DNA of 64,000 bases, taken from Onchidella celtica. Taxonomy: Eukaryota > Mollusca > Gastropoda > Systellommatophora > Onchidiidae. The position numbers were made by a program, and so were the translations under genes. The notes beneath the pieces were generated by a model that saw nothing but the letters and a program-made list of their open reading frames with translations, had not been told where the DNA came from and did not search any database. Positions 53,815 to 63,994 of the stretch are shown here, piece by piece (the stretch's first letter is position 1; every line of letters begins with the position of its first letter). Where the stretch lies: positions 38,632,846 to 38,696,845 of the forward strand of contig OZ007575.1 in assembly GCA_963931925.1 (NCBI GenBank), read 5' to 3'.

Positions 53815-53990
53815 ACCTCGTTAACGTACAGCTGGCGGAATGTCGGCGCTTGAACCTCGCTATGAGTTTGGCGAGGTTATGCGTCACTGGCTACAGCCAA
53901 TTGTTGGCGCCTGAACCTCGTTGCGAGTCTGGCGAGGTTATGCGTCACTGACTATAGCCAATTGTTGGCGCTTGAACCTCGCCTTCAGTA
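53815..53990. repeat. Left subterminal 61-bp repeats with AACCTCG hairpins
   Basis: Two full units of 61 bp and a partial third, each with GCGCYTGAACCTCG, then TGGCGAGGTTATGCGTCACT and AGCCAATTGTT. AACCTCG and CGAGGTT within a unit form an inverted pair. The same motifs occur in the right end (63550-63690) and in the TIR, as expected of transposase-binding sites. Confidence 0.75.
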
Positions 53991-54724
53991 CTGAGCGGGT
54001 ACATGATTGGCTATTGGCGTCGATGGACGATTGACCATCTGAGACTATTAATATCGGTTTGTAATAGTTGCTTTTAATTGACTGTGGATTATTACCAACA
54101 TCGTTTTATGTCTTGATGAAGTGTTTTTGTCCCGAAAAAATCGCAAGTTTGTACAGTGTTGTGAGAAGTTTACATTCTGTCCTGGAAATCGCGGCATTCT
54201 ACTAACAACCTGCCGCAAATTAGGGTAAGTAAACATTAATTTTATTTATTTTGTGAGTAAAGAGAGAAAAAAAAAGTCATTGATTTAAAGAAAAAAAATG
54301 GCCAAATTTCGGATTTTGAGTTCTTAGCTTATCGCCAAAAAGACAATAACTTTAATCTTTATTGGCCATTGACCAACGTCTGTATATATTATATATATAT
54401 ATATTTTTTTAATGGCACTTATACTTAGACGTACATTATAAGAATGCAGATTCCTCCGTGCATCATACTTCTGTTCTTGAATTACATTATTGGAAGCTTT
54501 CATTTTATTATTATTATCATCATCATAATAATTATTATTATCGTTATATTAGTATATTATTATTGTTATTATTATATTATTGTTATTATTATTATTATTG
54601 AACTCCTTTTTTGGCCTGTAAACGTGAAGAAGCTAACCAAAATAAATTTATTGTCGTTACCAATAAAATGCCGACTACAGACTTCTTCAAAACGTGTGAT
54701 TAAGTAACTGACTGTTGACCATTA

Positions 54725-55015
54725 TTGCCGAAAAGAGCCACAGCACCATCTTGGCTGTGTTACCTTCAAACTTCAAAGTACTTAAATTGTCGCCGACAAG
54801 CTCTGTGTCGCGGCGCCACGAAGTAAGGGATTGATTATTGCCCACTAAAGCTAACGTGCACCATCTTGGCTGCGCTAACTTCAAAGTACTTAAATTGTCG
54901 TGGCGCCATGAAGTGGCGTAAGGGATTAATTATTGGCGACTATAGCTAACATGCACCATCTTGGCTGCTTTAACTTCGAAGTACTTAAATTGTCGCCCGC
55001 TAACTCTGTGTCGTG
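54725..55015. repeat. ~100-bp tandem repeat, three copies
   Basis: CACCATCTTGGCTG followed by TAACTTCAAAGTACTTAAAT occurs at 54744, 54859 and 54953 with similar tails (AAGTAAGGGATTGATTATTG). Inside the 10.2-kb transposon. Confidence 0.8.
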
Positions 55016-55246
55016 GCTCTATTTATCCTCTGTCGGCGAATTATCAAGGACTGTCATTATTCTCAATCTTATAATTATTATGAACTTTTAGTATTCCGGA
55101 CCATAATTATATCAGACAGACAGACAATGACTGCGGTGATAACGTTTGTCGCCGGTACTTTAGACACTTGGCCCTCTCTTTTATTTATTGTTTCCATTCC
55201 AGGCAGTTTGGGCCGTCTTTATTTCCTCCTTTTCTTCTTCTTCTTC

Positions 55247-55492
<246 letters not shown>

Positions 55493-56239
55493 ATGAAATA
55501 TAATTATTCATACACCTTTAGAAATTGGTAATGGGGCTTTTGCAGAAAAATAATAATGTCAGGCCTAATAGTTAGGAACTGTTTTGTGAATGACACAAGT
55601 GCATTAATCTAACATATTTTATCATCAGGCTACCACTAAGATGTATCCCTTGAGTCGTGGCCGCCAACTTGTGCGGCTTAGTCAAAAGCGGATGGCAGAA
55701 TCACCATCAACATTGTCAGGGTTAGGATTTGAATTGCCGTGCTGGGTCACGGTTTTGTTTATTTCATGTCATCATTGATTTTGGCCAGTGCAAACGTCCT
55801 TGAACTGTTCCCGTGGACGGTTTGTTTTTGAAACGCTTTTTCTTAGAGATGGAAAGAAAGTGGGGCAAGATAGAACGAATGGATAAATTAACAGTGACGA
55901 TGCAGTTTTCAACCCCGTGGTTTGGGTGTACTTTAACAGGGAAAGACGGGGCGAATAAGGAGTGAATAAATTCGTACATAAAACGTTTAGGGTGTAGAGA
56001 CTTTGCGAACGCTTTTGACATAGTTGAGTAACTTTGTCTGTTACTATTAATAGAATCTATTGGCGCTGCGAGCTGAGCTCGAAATGGATGCACCAATCAA
56101 ATTTGGGCAGTTCGCTGGGATTTGCAGAAGATAAGCGGAGACATCTTTATGCTAGTTCACTTCCATGTAGATCCTTCCATCTGCGAGGGCGGTCGGCTAA
56201 GGTTCAGCCAGAGAGAACCATAAGACTGTTAAGACATGT

Positions 56240-57010
56240 CTATGTCCTGGATAGACAATGAAATAATCCACAGCTATTTTCTCCAGTTCCCTGAAATCGT
56301 TTCAGGGAACCAATCGTAAGTGTCTTCACAATGATTCGAGACTTAGTTCTGGCCTTTCCCTGGTGACCCGCCAAGGAAGTGTCATGCGCGAGACGAATAA
56401 TGTCGCGACGAAAAGATCTCGGTACTACAAGTTGTATAATGGCCTCTCGCTTACTCCGAAAATTACGATATAATAAGTCATCTTTCATAAGAAACTTAGA
56501 GGTATCCGGTGCGGTAGGATCAACTTTAGCAAACAAATGTTTCAATGTGGGATCTGAATGTTGCTCATCATGAAATGCACTAGACGTTATGTTCACTTCA
56601 ATAGTAGGATTACTCAATGGACTGTCTGCTCGTCGACTCGATTGTAGGCGTGTTGTCGCACAAGCAACACTCTCATCCTCGGTCCAAATTTCCAAGTTAC
56701 CGATAGGAAACTTATTTACTTGAGGTACATTCCCTATGATTATATCAGCCACTGGATTAGGCAGTACACATGCAGTAACAATACCTGTGAGAAAAGGTGT
56801 ATCAATATAAACTTCTGCAAGACGGAATCGCTCTACAGATCCGCCAAAAGTAATACAAGTTACCTCCTTGTCCAAAAATTGTGTTGGACGGACTAGTGAC
56901 TGTCGAACGCCGATAGTCGTGCATCCGGAGTCACGTAGAACAGAAGCGCGAATCGCGTTCACGCGGCCCTGGTAAAATGTTAGTTCCCCCAGTTCATGTA
57001 GGGCGGACAT
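56240..57010 (-). pseudogene. Retropepsin plus integrase zinc-finger start (truncated pol)
   Basis: Frame of 256 residues. An aspartic protease region has VLRDSGCTTIG (active-site DSG) and VADIIIGNVP (the hydrophobic-hydrophobic-Gly motif). About 70 residues on come DPTLKHLF, KDDLLYRNF and LVVPRSFRRDIIRLAHD with GHQGKARTKSRI, the beginning of the H2C2 zinc-binding domain of integrase. It then runs into the direct repeat and stops. In most gypsy elements RT-RNase H stands between protease and integrase; here integrase follows protease directly, either by deletion or because the element has the Gmr1-type order. Truncated, not functional. Confidence 0.75.
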
Positions 57011-57031
57011 GACTGGAATAGATTTTGATTG

Positions 57032-58351
57032 TCACGAAGATTCATTATGACCGTCAGTCTCATAAGGTGTAGATTTAACCGAGCAGGCATTTGCTGCTTC
57101 CACTTTGGCGTTACAAAATCTCTGTATGTGGCCTACCCTATTACACCTAAAACATATAGTACGATTAGGATCGTTTCCACGATAAGGAAGACTCTGCGGT
57201 CTATTATAACTATGATTATCATCAAAATGCACTCGTCGCGGCGGTCCCTGAGGCCGGTTATATTGTTGGCCTGGATAGTTGCCACGATAATATGGGCGAG
57301 GCTCGTAAAAAGAATAACTCTGGTATCCTCGACGCGGGGATACATTACCTCGATTCGGGAAATCTCTCTGTCTAAAAAAAGGCGGCTCTGATTGAGAGCG
57401 CGGATTTGGGGCCTGACGACGAGTCGGCCTTGAACGATCGTGTCCGGTTGGCGCTACTTTGCCTACGTTGGCATAACACGGTGCTGTAGTTGAAGGCTTT
57501 GCCAAAGGACGATTTGGGTGGGCGGACGCATACCGTTCCGCGCACGATGTGATTTCTTCAGAGGATGTCGGTGCCCTCTCTTTAAGGTGGGCAACCAAAT
57601 CGGAATGACATGCCGTATAAATTTGGTCCTTTAAGACCAAATCGTAAAGTTGGGAATAATTTCCGGTAGTTACGTTCGCGAGCTCAATCCAGCGATCTAA
57701 ATAATGTTTCAATCGATTGACATAAGTTGAGAAATTTTCAGATGGCTCAGGTTTACATGAGCGAAATCTTTGATGAAAGCCATCCTCGGTATGCTGGAAT
57801 CGCTTCAGCAGTGCTGTTTTAAGCTTGTCATAATCGTTGGCATCCTCTACCTTGAGGCTATGAAATACTTCTAAAGCCTTACCTGTTAATAAATTAGACA
57901 GGCATGAACTGTACATCGCCTGCTGCCAACCGACGCATTTAGCGTGTAACTCGAACCGATGTAAATATGCGTCGATCCGGTCGAGTTTTTCATTAAATGT
58001 GGGTAGTTTTGGTTTCTTAGCATAAGTATTGCTGGCAGTAGTGGGGGTTACAAGCGATTGTTGCTCTAACTTTTTCATTGCAAGTTCATGCTCTCTTTTT
58101 TCTTTCTCTACGGCCTCTTTTTCTCTCTCTCTTGCTTCTTTTTCTTGTTCTCTTTCTCTTTCCTTTTCTCTCTCTCTTTCTTTTTCTCTTTCTCTTTCTC
58201 TTTCTTCTTTTTCTCTTTCTTTTTCTCTTGCTTCTTTTCGATCCTCGCGCTCTCGGTCTTGTTGTACTTGTCGTTCGCACCACGCGGCGCGTTCTTCCTC
58301 TGGTATGCCCAGAACTTTGGCAGATTCAAAGTATTTAAGAAAGTCAGCCAT
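57032..58351 (-). CDS. Retroelement gag with SCAN-like capsid and CCHC knuckle
   Basis: Intact 439-residue frame starting at ATG 58351 (MADFLKYFES). Residues about 30-95 are an Arg/Glu/Lys coiled-coil-like run encoded by CTCTTT repeats. Residues about 120-270 form the capsid region, with RFELHAKCVGWQ, LLTGKALEVFHSL, FQHTEDGFHQRFRSCKPEPS and a C-terminal part (DLVLKDQIYTACHSDLVAHL, ERAPTSSEEITSCAERYASA) whose spacing resembles the SCAN-related capsid of Gmr1-like gypsy elements. A basic RG/RP-rich tail leads to one zinc knuckle, CFRCNRVGHIQRFC (C-x2-C-x4-H-x4-C). The frame has no stop or shift, so the insertion looks fairly young. Role: virus-like particle formation and RNA packaging. Confidence 0.8.
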   Translation of the reverse strand: MADFLKYFESAKVLGIPEEERAAWCERQVQQDREREDRKEAREKEREKEEREREREKEREREKEREREQEKEAREREKEAVEKEKREHELAMKKLEQQSLVTPTTASNTYAKKPKLPTFNEKLDRIDAYLHRFELHAKCVGWQQAMYSSCLSNLLTGKALEVFHSLKVEDANDYDKLKTALLKRFQHTEDGFHQRFRSCKPEPSENFSTYVNRLKHYLDRWIELANVTTGNYSQLYDLVLKDQIYTACHSDLVAHLKERAPTSSEEITSCAERYASAHPNRPLAKPSTTAPCYANVGKVAPTGHDRSRPTRRQAPNPRSQSEPPFFRQRDFPNRGNVSPRRGYQSYSFYEPRPYYRGNYPGQQYNRPQGPPRRVHFDDNHSYNRPQSLPYRGNDPNRTICFRCNRVGHIQRFCNAKVEAANACSVKSTPYETDGHNESS

Positions 58352-58439
58352 GATATGTTAAAGTCTGTAAATAGTAAGTATCTACCTACTATTAAGGTAT
58401 ATCGCGGTATCAATTATATTATATGAACAGATATTGTCT

Positions 58440-59020
58440 GTTAATATTAATTCAGTGTCTTATGTTAGCACTGCTTCGCGAAAAGAACGTTCTATCTCTC
58501 TCTCTGAAAATTACAGGCAGTATCACTTAAACTGCAAACACTTTATCTCTCTCTCTGAAAATTACAGGCAGTATCACTTAAACTGCAAAAACTTTATCTC
58601 TCTCTCTCTCTCTCTGAATATGAATTCCAGTAAGGCAGTGCCGTCTATCCGTTGCTCCCACTGCAATAAAATATATATATCGCCTTTACTGCGATAAATT
58701 AATGTCTTGAGTGATCACTCTCAAAATTTATGTCTCTTTCAACGCAAGAATCAGTGTCCTCTGTTATCACTGTGAAAACCGAATCGCTCTCTCAATGCGA
58801 TGAATCAAAAATATATCTCTCTCTCAACACGACAAATTTGAAATATCTCTCTTCTCAAAACGCGGACACGCAGTGTCTTCTGTTACCACTGCAAAATTAT
58901 TCTCTCTAGATCTATCTTCAACGTGAAATTGTCACGTGAACCAAAATTTATTATATCTCTTTCTCTCATATGTCAATACCAGATTACAATTCAACGTGGT
59001 TTTAGCACGTGAAACACCTC
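58440..59020. repeat. CAGTG...CACTG hairpin array in retroelement leader
   Basis: Inverted pairs CAGTG-(11)-CACTG or close variants recur at 58453-58472, 58515-58534, 58567-58586, 58636-58663, 58752-58772 and 58871-58891. Most are followed by a TCTCTCTC run. Two further pairs use ACGTG/CACGTG (58927-58944, 58992-59011). Two units (about 58493-58610) are near-identical direct repeats of about 51 bp. Confidence 0.65.
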
Positions 59021-59592
59021 AGGCATATATTGCAAACATATCAATGTTAGTATAGTAGTTCAAAGTTTATAAGGAAGCAAAAAGAAATACAATAAACAGG
59101 ACGTATACTGACAAGTAAAACGAACGATAACAGACCCTACAAGTCCTAACTTATATTACAGAAAGTTTAAGAAAAAGACAGGAGAGACATCTTCCTAAAG
59201 AAAAGTGAGGAAGTAAGAAAAACGCAACAATCTATACGAATAATGGATCCCTAAAAGAACTATTCACAGTGAAGCAAATCCCCCCGAGTTATTATAAATA
59301 GCCACCAAGGCACTCCAATATCCTTCGTAATGGCAAAGAAGATATGCTAAACTATGACCCCAACCAACCTCCCGCACTTAAACTAAACATATAGTAAAAA
59401 GTAAAATGGCCTGGAACAAACACAGAGCGGAAAGTACGTCGCCCTCCTCAAGACTGTTAGTTAGATGGATCACTTATCTTTCTTTTTGAGGAATTCAGAT
59501 GGTATGTATCCTTAATCCACAGCTATTTTCTCCAGTTCCCTGAAATCATTTCAGGGAACCAATCGTAAGTGTCTTCACAATGATTCGAGATG

Positions 59593-60351
59593 ATGTGAAT
59601 CTGACCCTAATTTTCCAGTAGAAGTGCTACCAAAGGAATGCAAGACCATAATATTTTACTTGCAATTAAGATCTAGAATGAGTGACTGGTATACACATTT
59701 GTAAATTGTAATTGATGTGTCTGGATGAGGCTGGGGATTGCCAGCCCATCCTAGAGCAGATCTAGATCTATCTTAACTACGTCAGTGTGTCTTGACGGTT
59801 TGATCCTTTATAAGTAATTAACTGAGTTAACATTGTCGTCTGAGACATAAGAATATTATTTGTGAGATAGTAGGCAGACTATATTTCTGAAGATAAATAA
59901 TTACTAAGTAAATTGTGAATGAGTCAGAATGATATGGATTTTCTAATCTTTAAGAACCTAGAGGAGACTTCTAGTTATGTATTATACTATTTTCATTTGA
60001 TGCTGCTGATGTTGTCTTTTTAATATGTAACGATAGACGAAATTGTTAGGAATTTTAAGTAATAAATTTGTGGCCCTACAAGGTCCTTGATATAACGTAC
60101 TCGAAATTGTTATTAGTGTATGTGGCATGGTATGGCAGAGTAATTTCTAAAACCTCTCGATATTTTATTAAATGCAGTCGAACACGTAAAGTCCATAATT
60201 TAATATACCACCCCATAACACGCGAGCACAGTAATCCCCATCGTAACAAACATCAACACCCAAGCCAGCAAAGCGAGCAAAGTCCACATCAAACGCCATT
60301 CGTGCTTCCAGCGACCGTAGTGAATCATCCACTACAAATCAAAAGCTAAAC
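59593..60351. other. Upstream region of the transposase gene
   Basis: AT-rich sequence between the gypsy-type element and the nonapeptide-repeat ORF. It probably includes the transposase promoter. The 93-residue frame 60068-60349 has a His/Gln/Pro-rich tail and ends one base before the next ORF starts in a different frame; it could be part of a 5' exon but this is unsupported. Confidence 0.35.
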
Positions 60352-61887
60352 GTGCCTGCCAATGGCTGTGAGCCTTTGAACATCTCTACCACAACTGATC
60401 AATCCATCGATTCGAATGGCGGCCAAATTGATGTGCATCTGCTAGATTCATGTTATTCAAGTGACACTGTGGCTGAACCAGCAGAGACACCCGAGTCAAC
60501 TAAAAGGCCAAAATCCAGCCCAAACTCTACTCGTGCTGCCAATGACTGTTATCACCCATCCACTATAAATTCCGGGCTTAAATCTACCAGAAGCTGTGAA
60601 TCTTTGAACTTGTCTGCCACGATTGATGAACTCATCGATTCGAATGGGAGCCTAATTGACATATCGATACATCTGCTGGATAATGTATCAGGTGGTCCTA
60701 TAGCAGAATCTACACCAGGTACCACTTTGGCAGAATCTACACCAGGCACTAACTTGACAGAATCTACATCAGGTACTACCTTGCCTGAACCTACACCAGG
60801 TACCACTTTGGAAGAACCTACATCAGGTACCACTTTGGAGGAACCTACATCAGGTACCACTTTGGAGGAACCTACATCAGGTACCACTTTGGAAGAACCT
60901 ACATCAGGTACCACTTTGGAAGAATCTACATCAGGTACCACTTTGGAAAAACCTACATCAGGTACCACTTTGACAGAACCTACATCAGGTACCACTTTGA
61001 CAGAACCTACATCAGGTACCACTTTGGAGGAATCTACATCAGGTACCACTTTGGAAGAACCTACATCAGGTACCACTTTGACAGAACCTACATCAGGTAC
61101 CACTTTGGAAGAACCTACATCAGGTACCACTTTGACAGAACCTACATCAGGTACCACTTTGACAGAACCTACATCAGGTACCACTATGGCAGAATCTACA
61201 CCAGGCCCCACCTTGGCAGAACCTGTATCAGCTACCACCTTGGCAGAGTCTACATCAGGTATCGCCTTGGCGGAATGTACACCAGGTGCCAGTTTGGAAG
61301 AACCTACATCAGGTAGCACATTGGCAGAATATACACTAGGTGCCAGTGTGGCCGAACGAACACCAAGTGACATTGTGATAGAATCCACAGCAAATGACAA
61401 TGTAGTAGAACTTGCAAGTGACACTGTATTAGAACCGACACCAGGTGACACTTTGACTGGGTCTGCTTTAGGTGACAATGTGAATAGTGCAGAAGCAGAT
61501 GGCACTGTGGATTATACTGGATCCAGCCAAGCTATGAACACTCCACATGATGTGGTAGACAATATGCAAAGCTCCAGTGACAGGCCTGGTAGGAAAGAGA
61601 ATATGCGCCGCAGAGAAATGGGATATGCTTACACTGGAAGGAAGTACGAGGATGACAAGAAAGGGTTTAGGGAGGTTACGATGAAAGGAAGAAAGTTGAA
61701 AGATAGATGCAGCTGTCAGCAGGAACCTAATAAATGCAAAGAGGTGACTGATCTGGAGAGACAAAGAATGTTCGACGAATTTTGGGCTTTAACATGGGAT
61801 GCCAAAAGAACTTTCGTGATAGCCATGGTCGAAACTGAGCAACACCCGGAACACCTAAGAAAAGGACCAGACTGCGTTACTTCCTAA
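60352..61887 (+). CDS. Nonapeptide-repeat ORF, N-terminal part of the transposase gene
   Basis: 511-residue frame. Residues 1-115 include two related half-repeats (GCEPLNISTTTDQSIDSNGG and SCESLNLSATIDELIDSNGS). Residues about 116-365 are some 26 units of a 9-residue repeat, typically EEPTSGTTL, encoded by a 27-bp minisatellite; the centre is almost uniform and the edges drift, so it expanded recently from the middle. The C-terminal 100 residues are different: basic, then CSCQQEPNKC and RQRMFDEFWALTWDAKRTFV, the start region of the transposase family encoded next. The frame stops at 61887, just where the following ORF's frame takes over, so one frameshift or a short intron separates two parts of what was probably one protein. 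The repeat is mucin-like in composition, but there is no signal peptide, so a flexible linker is more likely than a secreted mucin. Confidence 0.7.
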   Translation: MPANGCEPLNISTTTDQSIDSNGGQIDVHLLDSCYSSDTVAEPAETPESTKRPKSSPNSTRAANDCYHPSTINSGLKSTRSCESLNLSATIDELIDSNGSLIDISIHLLDNVSGGPIAESTPGTTLAESTPGTNLTESTSGTTLPEPTPGTTLEEPTSGTTLEEPTSGTTLEEPTSGTTLEEPTSGTTLEESTSGTTLEKPTSGTTLTEPTSGTTLTEPTSGTTLEESTSGTTLEEPTSGTTLTEPTSGTTLEEPTSGTTLTEPTSGTTLTEPTSGTTMAESTPGPTLAEPVSATTLAESTSGIALAECTPGASLEEPTSGSTLAEYTLGASVAERTPSDIVIESTANDNVVELASDTVLEPTPGDTLTGSALGDNVNSAEADGTVDYTGSSQAMNTPHDVVDNMQSSSDRPGRKENMRRREMGYAYTGRKYEDDKKGFREVTMKGRKLKDRCSCQQEPNKCKEVTDLERQRMFDEFWALTWDAKRTFVIAMVETEQHPEHLRKGPDCVTS

Positions 61888-63221
61888 ATCACGAAGGCAG
61901 AAAAGTTCGTGTGTGCAAAGACATGTTTTGTAACACTTTTGATCTTGGGAAATGGAGTGTGACATCATGGGTGTCCCTCAATGAAGGTGATAAAGTTCGT
62001 TCCCCTCATTATGACCGTGCCCTTCAAAGAAAGGACTTTTGCAAGGAAGAATTCTTGAGACGACTTAATACAGTCCCTTCCCATTATTGCAGGAAGTCAT
62101 CGACGAAAAAATATTTAGAAAGAAATTTTCATACTATGGCAGATGTATACCGAGCCTATGTAGATTTGTGCAAAAGTCGAGAAACGGAGTCTATCAGCCT
62201 GAAAGTCTTTGTAAATCTTTTCCATGAGGAGAACCTGTCTATTTTCCACCCCCGTAAGGACCGCTGTGACGTATGTGTCATGTATGAAACTGGGCAGGTT
62301 GATGAGAAAACATGGGAAGAACACAGAGAGAAAAAAGAAAAGGCCCAGGAAGCCAAAGCCAAAGACAAATCACTGGCTAAAGAAGGGAAGGTGCTAGTAA
62401 CGACAATGGACCTGCAGTCAGTCCTGCTGGCACCTTCGTCCAAAGCGTCCGCTATGTATTACAAAACAAAGTTGATCTGTCACAATTTTACTATCTACAA
62501 CTTAGCCGACGGAGAAGATGTGGAGAACTTATTTTGGCACGAATGTGACGGCGGTCTCTCTGCCAATGAGTCTGCTACGTGCATTCATGACTACCTCAGC
62601 AGGCACCAGACCTATGACAAATACATTTTATATTCTGATGGGTGCACTTATCAAAATCGAAATTGCACCCTGTCCAACGCCCTTTTTAAGTTTTCGAAAG
62701 ACACAGGCAAAGTGATTGAACAAAAATTTTTAGAGAAAGGACACACCTACATGGAATGCGATTCAGTCCACTCGGCCATAGAAACTTCTATTGGTGACAT
62801 CGACATCAATGTCCCCGCAGACTATGTGGAAAAAATAAAAAATGCCCATCGTTCGGCAAAGAAACAATATGTCGTACACTACTTGGATTATACCTTTTTT
62901 CAAGACTTCAGTGCTGTGTCTGGTGTGTCCTCCATCAGACCCGGAAAAAAGGCTGGGGATCCACAGGTAGTTGACATACGCTGCCTTAAGTATAGCCCAG
63001 ATGGGACTATTTTTTATAAACTTCAGCATGACGATACAGAGTGGAAGGAAGTTCCAAAGCCCAGGAAGGCCACCGACAAAGATACAACAGCAAGCCAACC
63101 TACTAGGCTGTATAATGCTCGGCGGCCAATTACAAAAGACAAATATAATCACCTCCAGCAGCTGAAGGCAGTGATTCCCTCAGACTATCACGGATTTTAT
63201 GACTCTCTGCCCCATAATTAA
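61862..63221 (+). CDS. DDD/E transposase (Sola-like) of the 10.2-kb element
   Basis: Main frame 61911-63221 (436 residues from the first ATG), open further upstream to about 61862 (a RLRYFLNHEGRKVRVCKDMF region), where it overlaps the preceding ORF in another frame. Landmarks: CKDMFCNTFDLGKWSVTSWV; a Cys pair in RCDVCVMYETG; a Lys/Glu helix; VLVTTMDLQSVLLAP (likely first catalytic Asp); YILYSDGCTYQNRN (second Asp); and LEKGHTYMECDSVHSAIE (third acidic residue, Asp or the nearby Glu). This layout, with the QN-R-N and GHTYM-CD-HS-IE motifs, is shared by a widespread invertebrate transposase group that I place near Sola; a 4-bp duplication would agree. The catalytic frame is uninterrupted, so the copy may be recent. 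No RNA-binding or host-gene feature is seen. Confidence is high for transposase, moderate for superfamily. Confidence 0.8.
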
Positions 63222-63223
63222 CT

Positions 63224-63313
63224 TTCTGAGAGAGAGAAGGGTAGAGTGAGAGTAAGGAGAGAGAGAGAGAAAGTGTGTGTGTGTGTGCGTGTGAGAGAGA
63301 GAGAGAGAGAGAG
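63224..63313. repeat. (GA)n/(GT)n compound microsatellite
   Basis: GA-rich run with an internal GTGTGTGTGTGTG block, directly after the transposase stop codon, so in its 3' UTR. Confidence 0.9.
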
Positions 63314-63340
63314 ATGCTTTTATGTTAATACCTCTTGTCC

Positions 63341-63346
63341 AATAAA
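63341..63346 (+). terminator. Poly(A) signal of the transposase gene
   Basis: AATAAA about 120 bp after the transposase stop, followed by a second near 63410 (ATAATAAAC). Confidence 0.6.
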
Positions 63347-63544
63347 TAATTTATAATTTTGCTTGTTGAAGTGTGCATGTTTGGAGAAGCTGGTGACTTG
63401 TAATTTGATATAATAAACGTGGAAAAAAATCGGCTTTGTTATATATCATTCATTTCTTTGTGGGAAAGTTGATGATGTGATCATATTTAAGTATAGGCAT
63501 TTTCAAACATAAGTTGTTTTTTTTTTTTTGGTCACGCCCAAGAA

Positions 63545-63700
63545 AGATAACGAGGTTATACGGTCAGCCAAGCAGCGTTCTGCGCGCGCTTGAACCTCAC
63601 TATAGCTTAGCGAGGTTCCAACAGCCAACTTCAGCGTGTTATAACCTGCTAAACTCCGCTTACGTAACGACGGTGGAGGTTACGTCAAATTACAACACAC
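63545..63700. repeat. Right subterminal AACCTCG/CGAGGTT motif array
   Basis: ACGAGGTTATAC, CTTGAACCTCACTATAGC, GCGAGGTTCCAACAGCCAAC, GTTATAACCTGC and GGAGGTTACG lie within about 150 bp, mirroring the left-end array. GAGGTTCCAACAGCCAAC also repeats the TIR itself. Confidence 0.7.
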
Positions 63701-63994
63701 GGCCCGTTCGCTAGTCCACAAAAGGGCATGGACACCAAACTACAGCTCCCTACAATGAAAACTATTAAAGATAATCAGTTTTTTCCTTCTCCTGTAAAAT
63801 TTTGATTTTGGACTTAACGAGGTTCCAACAGCCAACCAACGATATGTTAAACTACATTCAAAGCTGCATTGAGTGATCTTGGTTGTAGACTCCAATGCCA
63901 AAAAATAATCAAATAACAAACTTTCAAAAGGTCATCGCCACTAGACCATTTTCTATTTCTTATATTGCTGTTGTCGTTCATTTCTCAAGTGTTG

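Larger units (their letters stand above)
56262..59592 (-). mobile_element. Ty3/gypsy-type retroelement (Gmr1-like), incomplete
   Basis: Minus-strand element with leader, gag (58351-57032), protease and the start of integrase (57010-56343), bounded by an approximately 75-bp direct repeat (about 56264-56342 and 59515-59592, one visible difference). Reverse transcriptase and RNase H are missing. I could not define TG...CA long terminal repeats. It lies inside the 10.2-kb DNA transposon. Confidence 0.7.

Noticed and set aside
53718..53951. 77-residue ORF at the left end of the 10.2-kb element
   Set aside because: It consists mostly of the 61-bp subterminal repeats and has no independent coding signal.
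58500..58620. CRISPR-like spaced repeats
   Set aside because: Only two close direct copies within a eukaryotic retroelement leader; no spacer structure or cas genes.
60552..61505. 317-residue reverse-strand ORF
   Set aside because: It is the antisense of the 27-bp coding repeat; no domain, start context or splice signals of its own.
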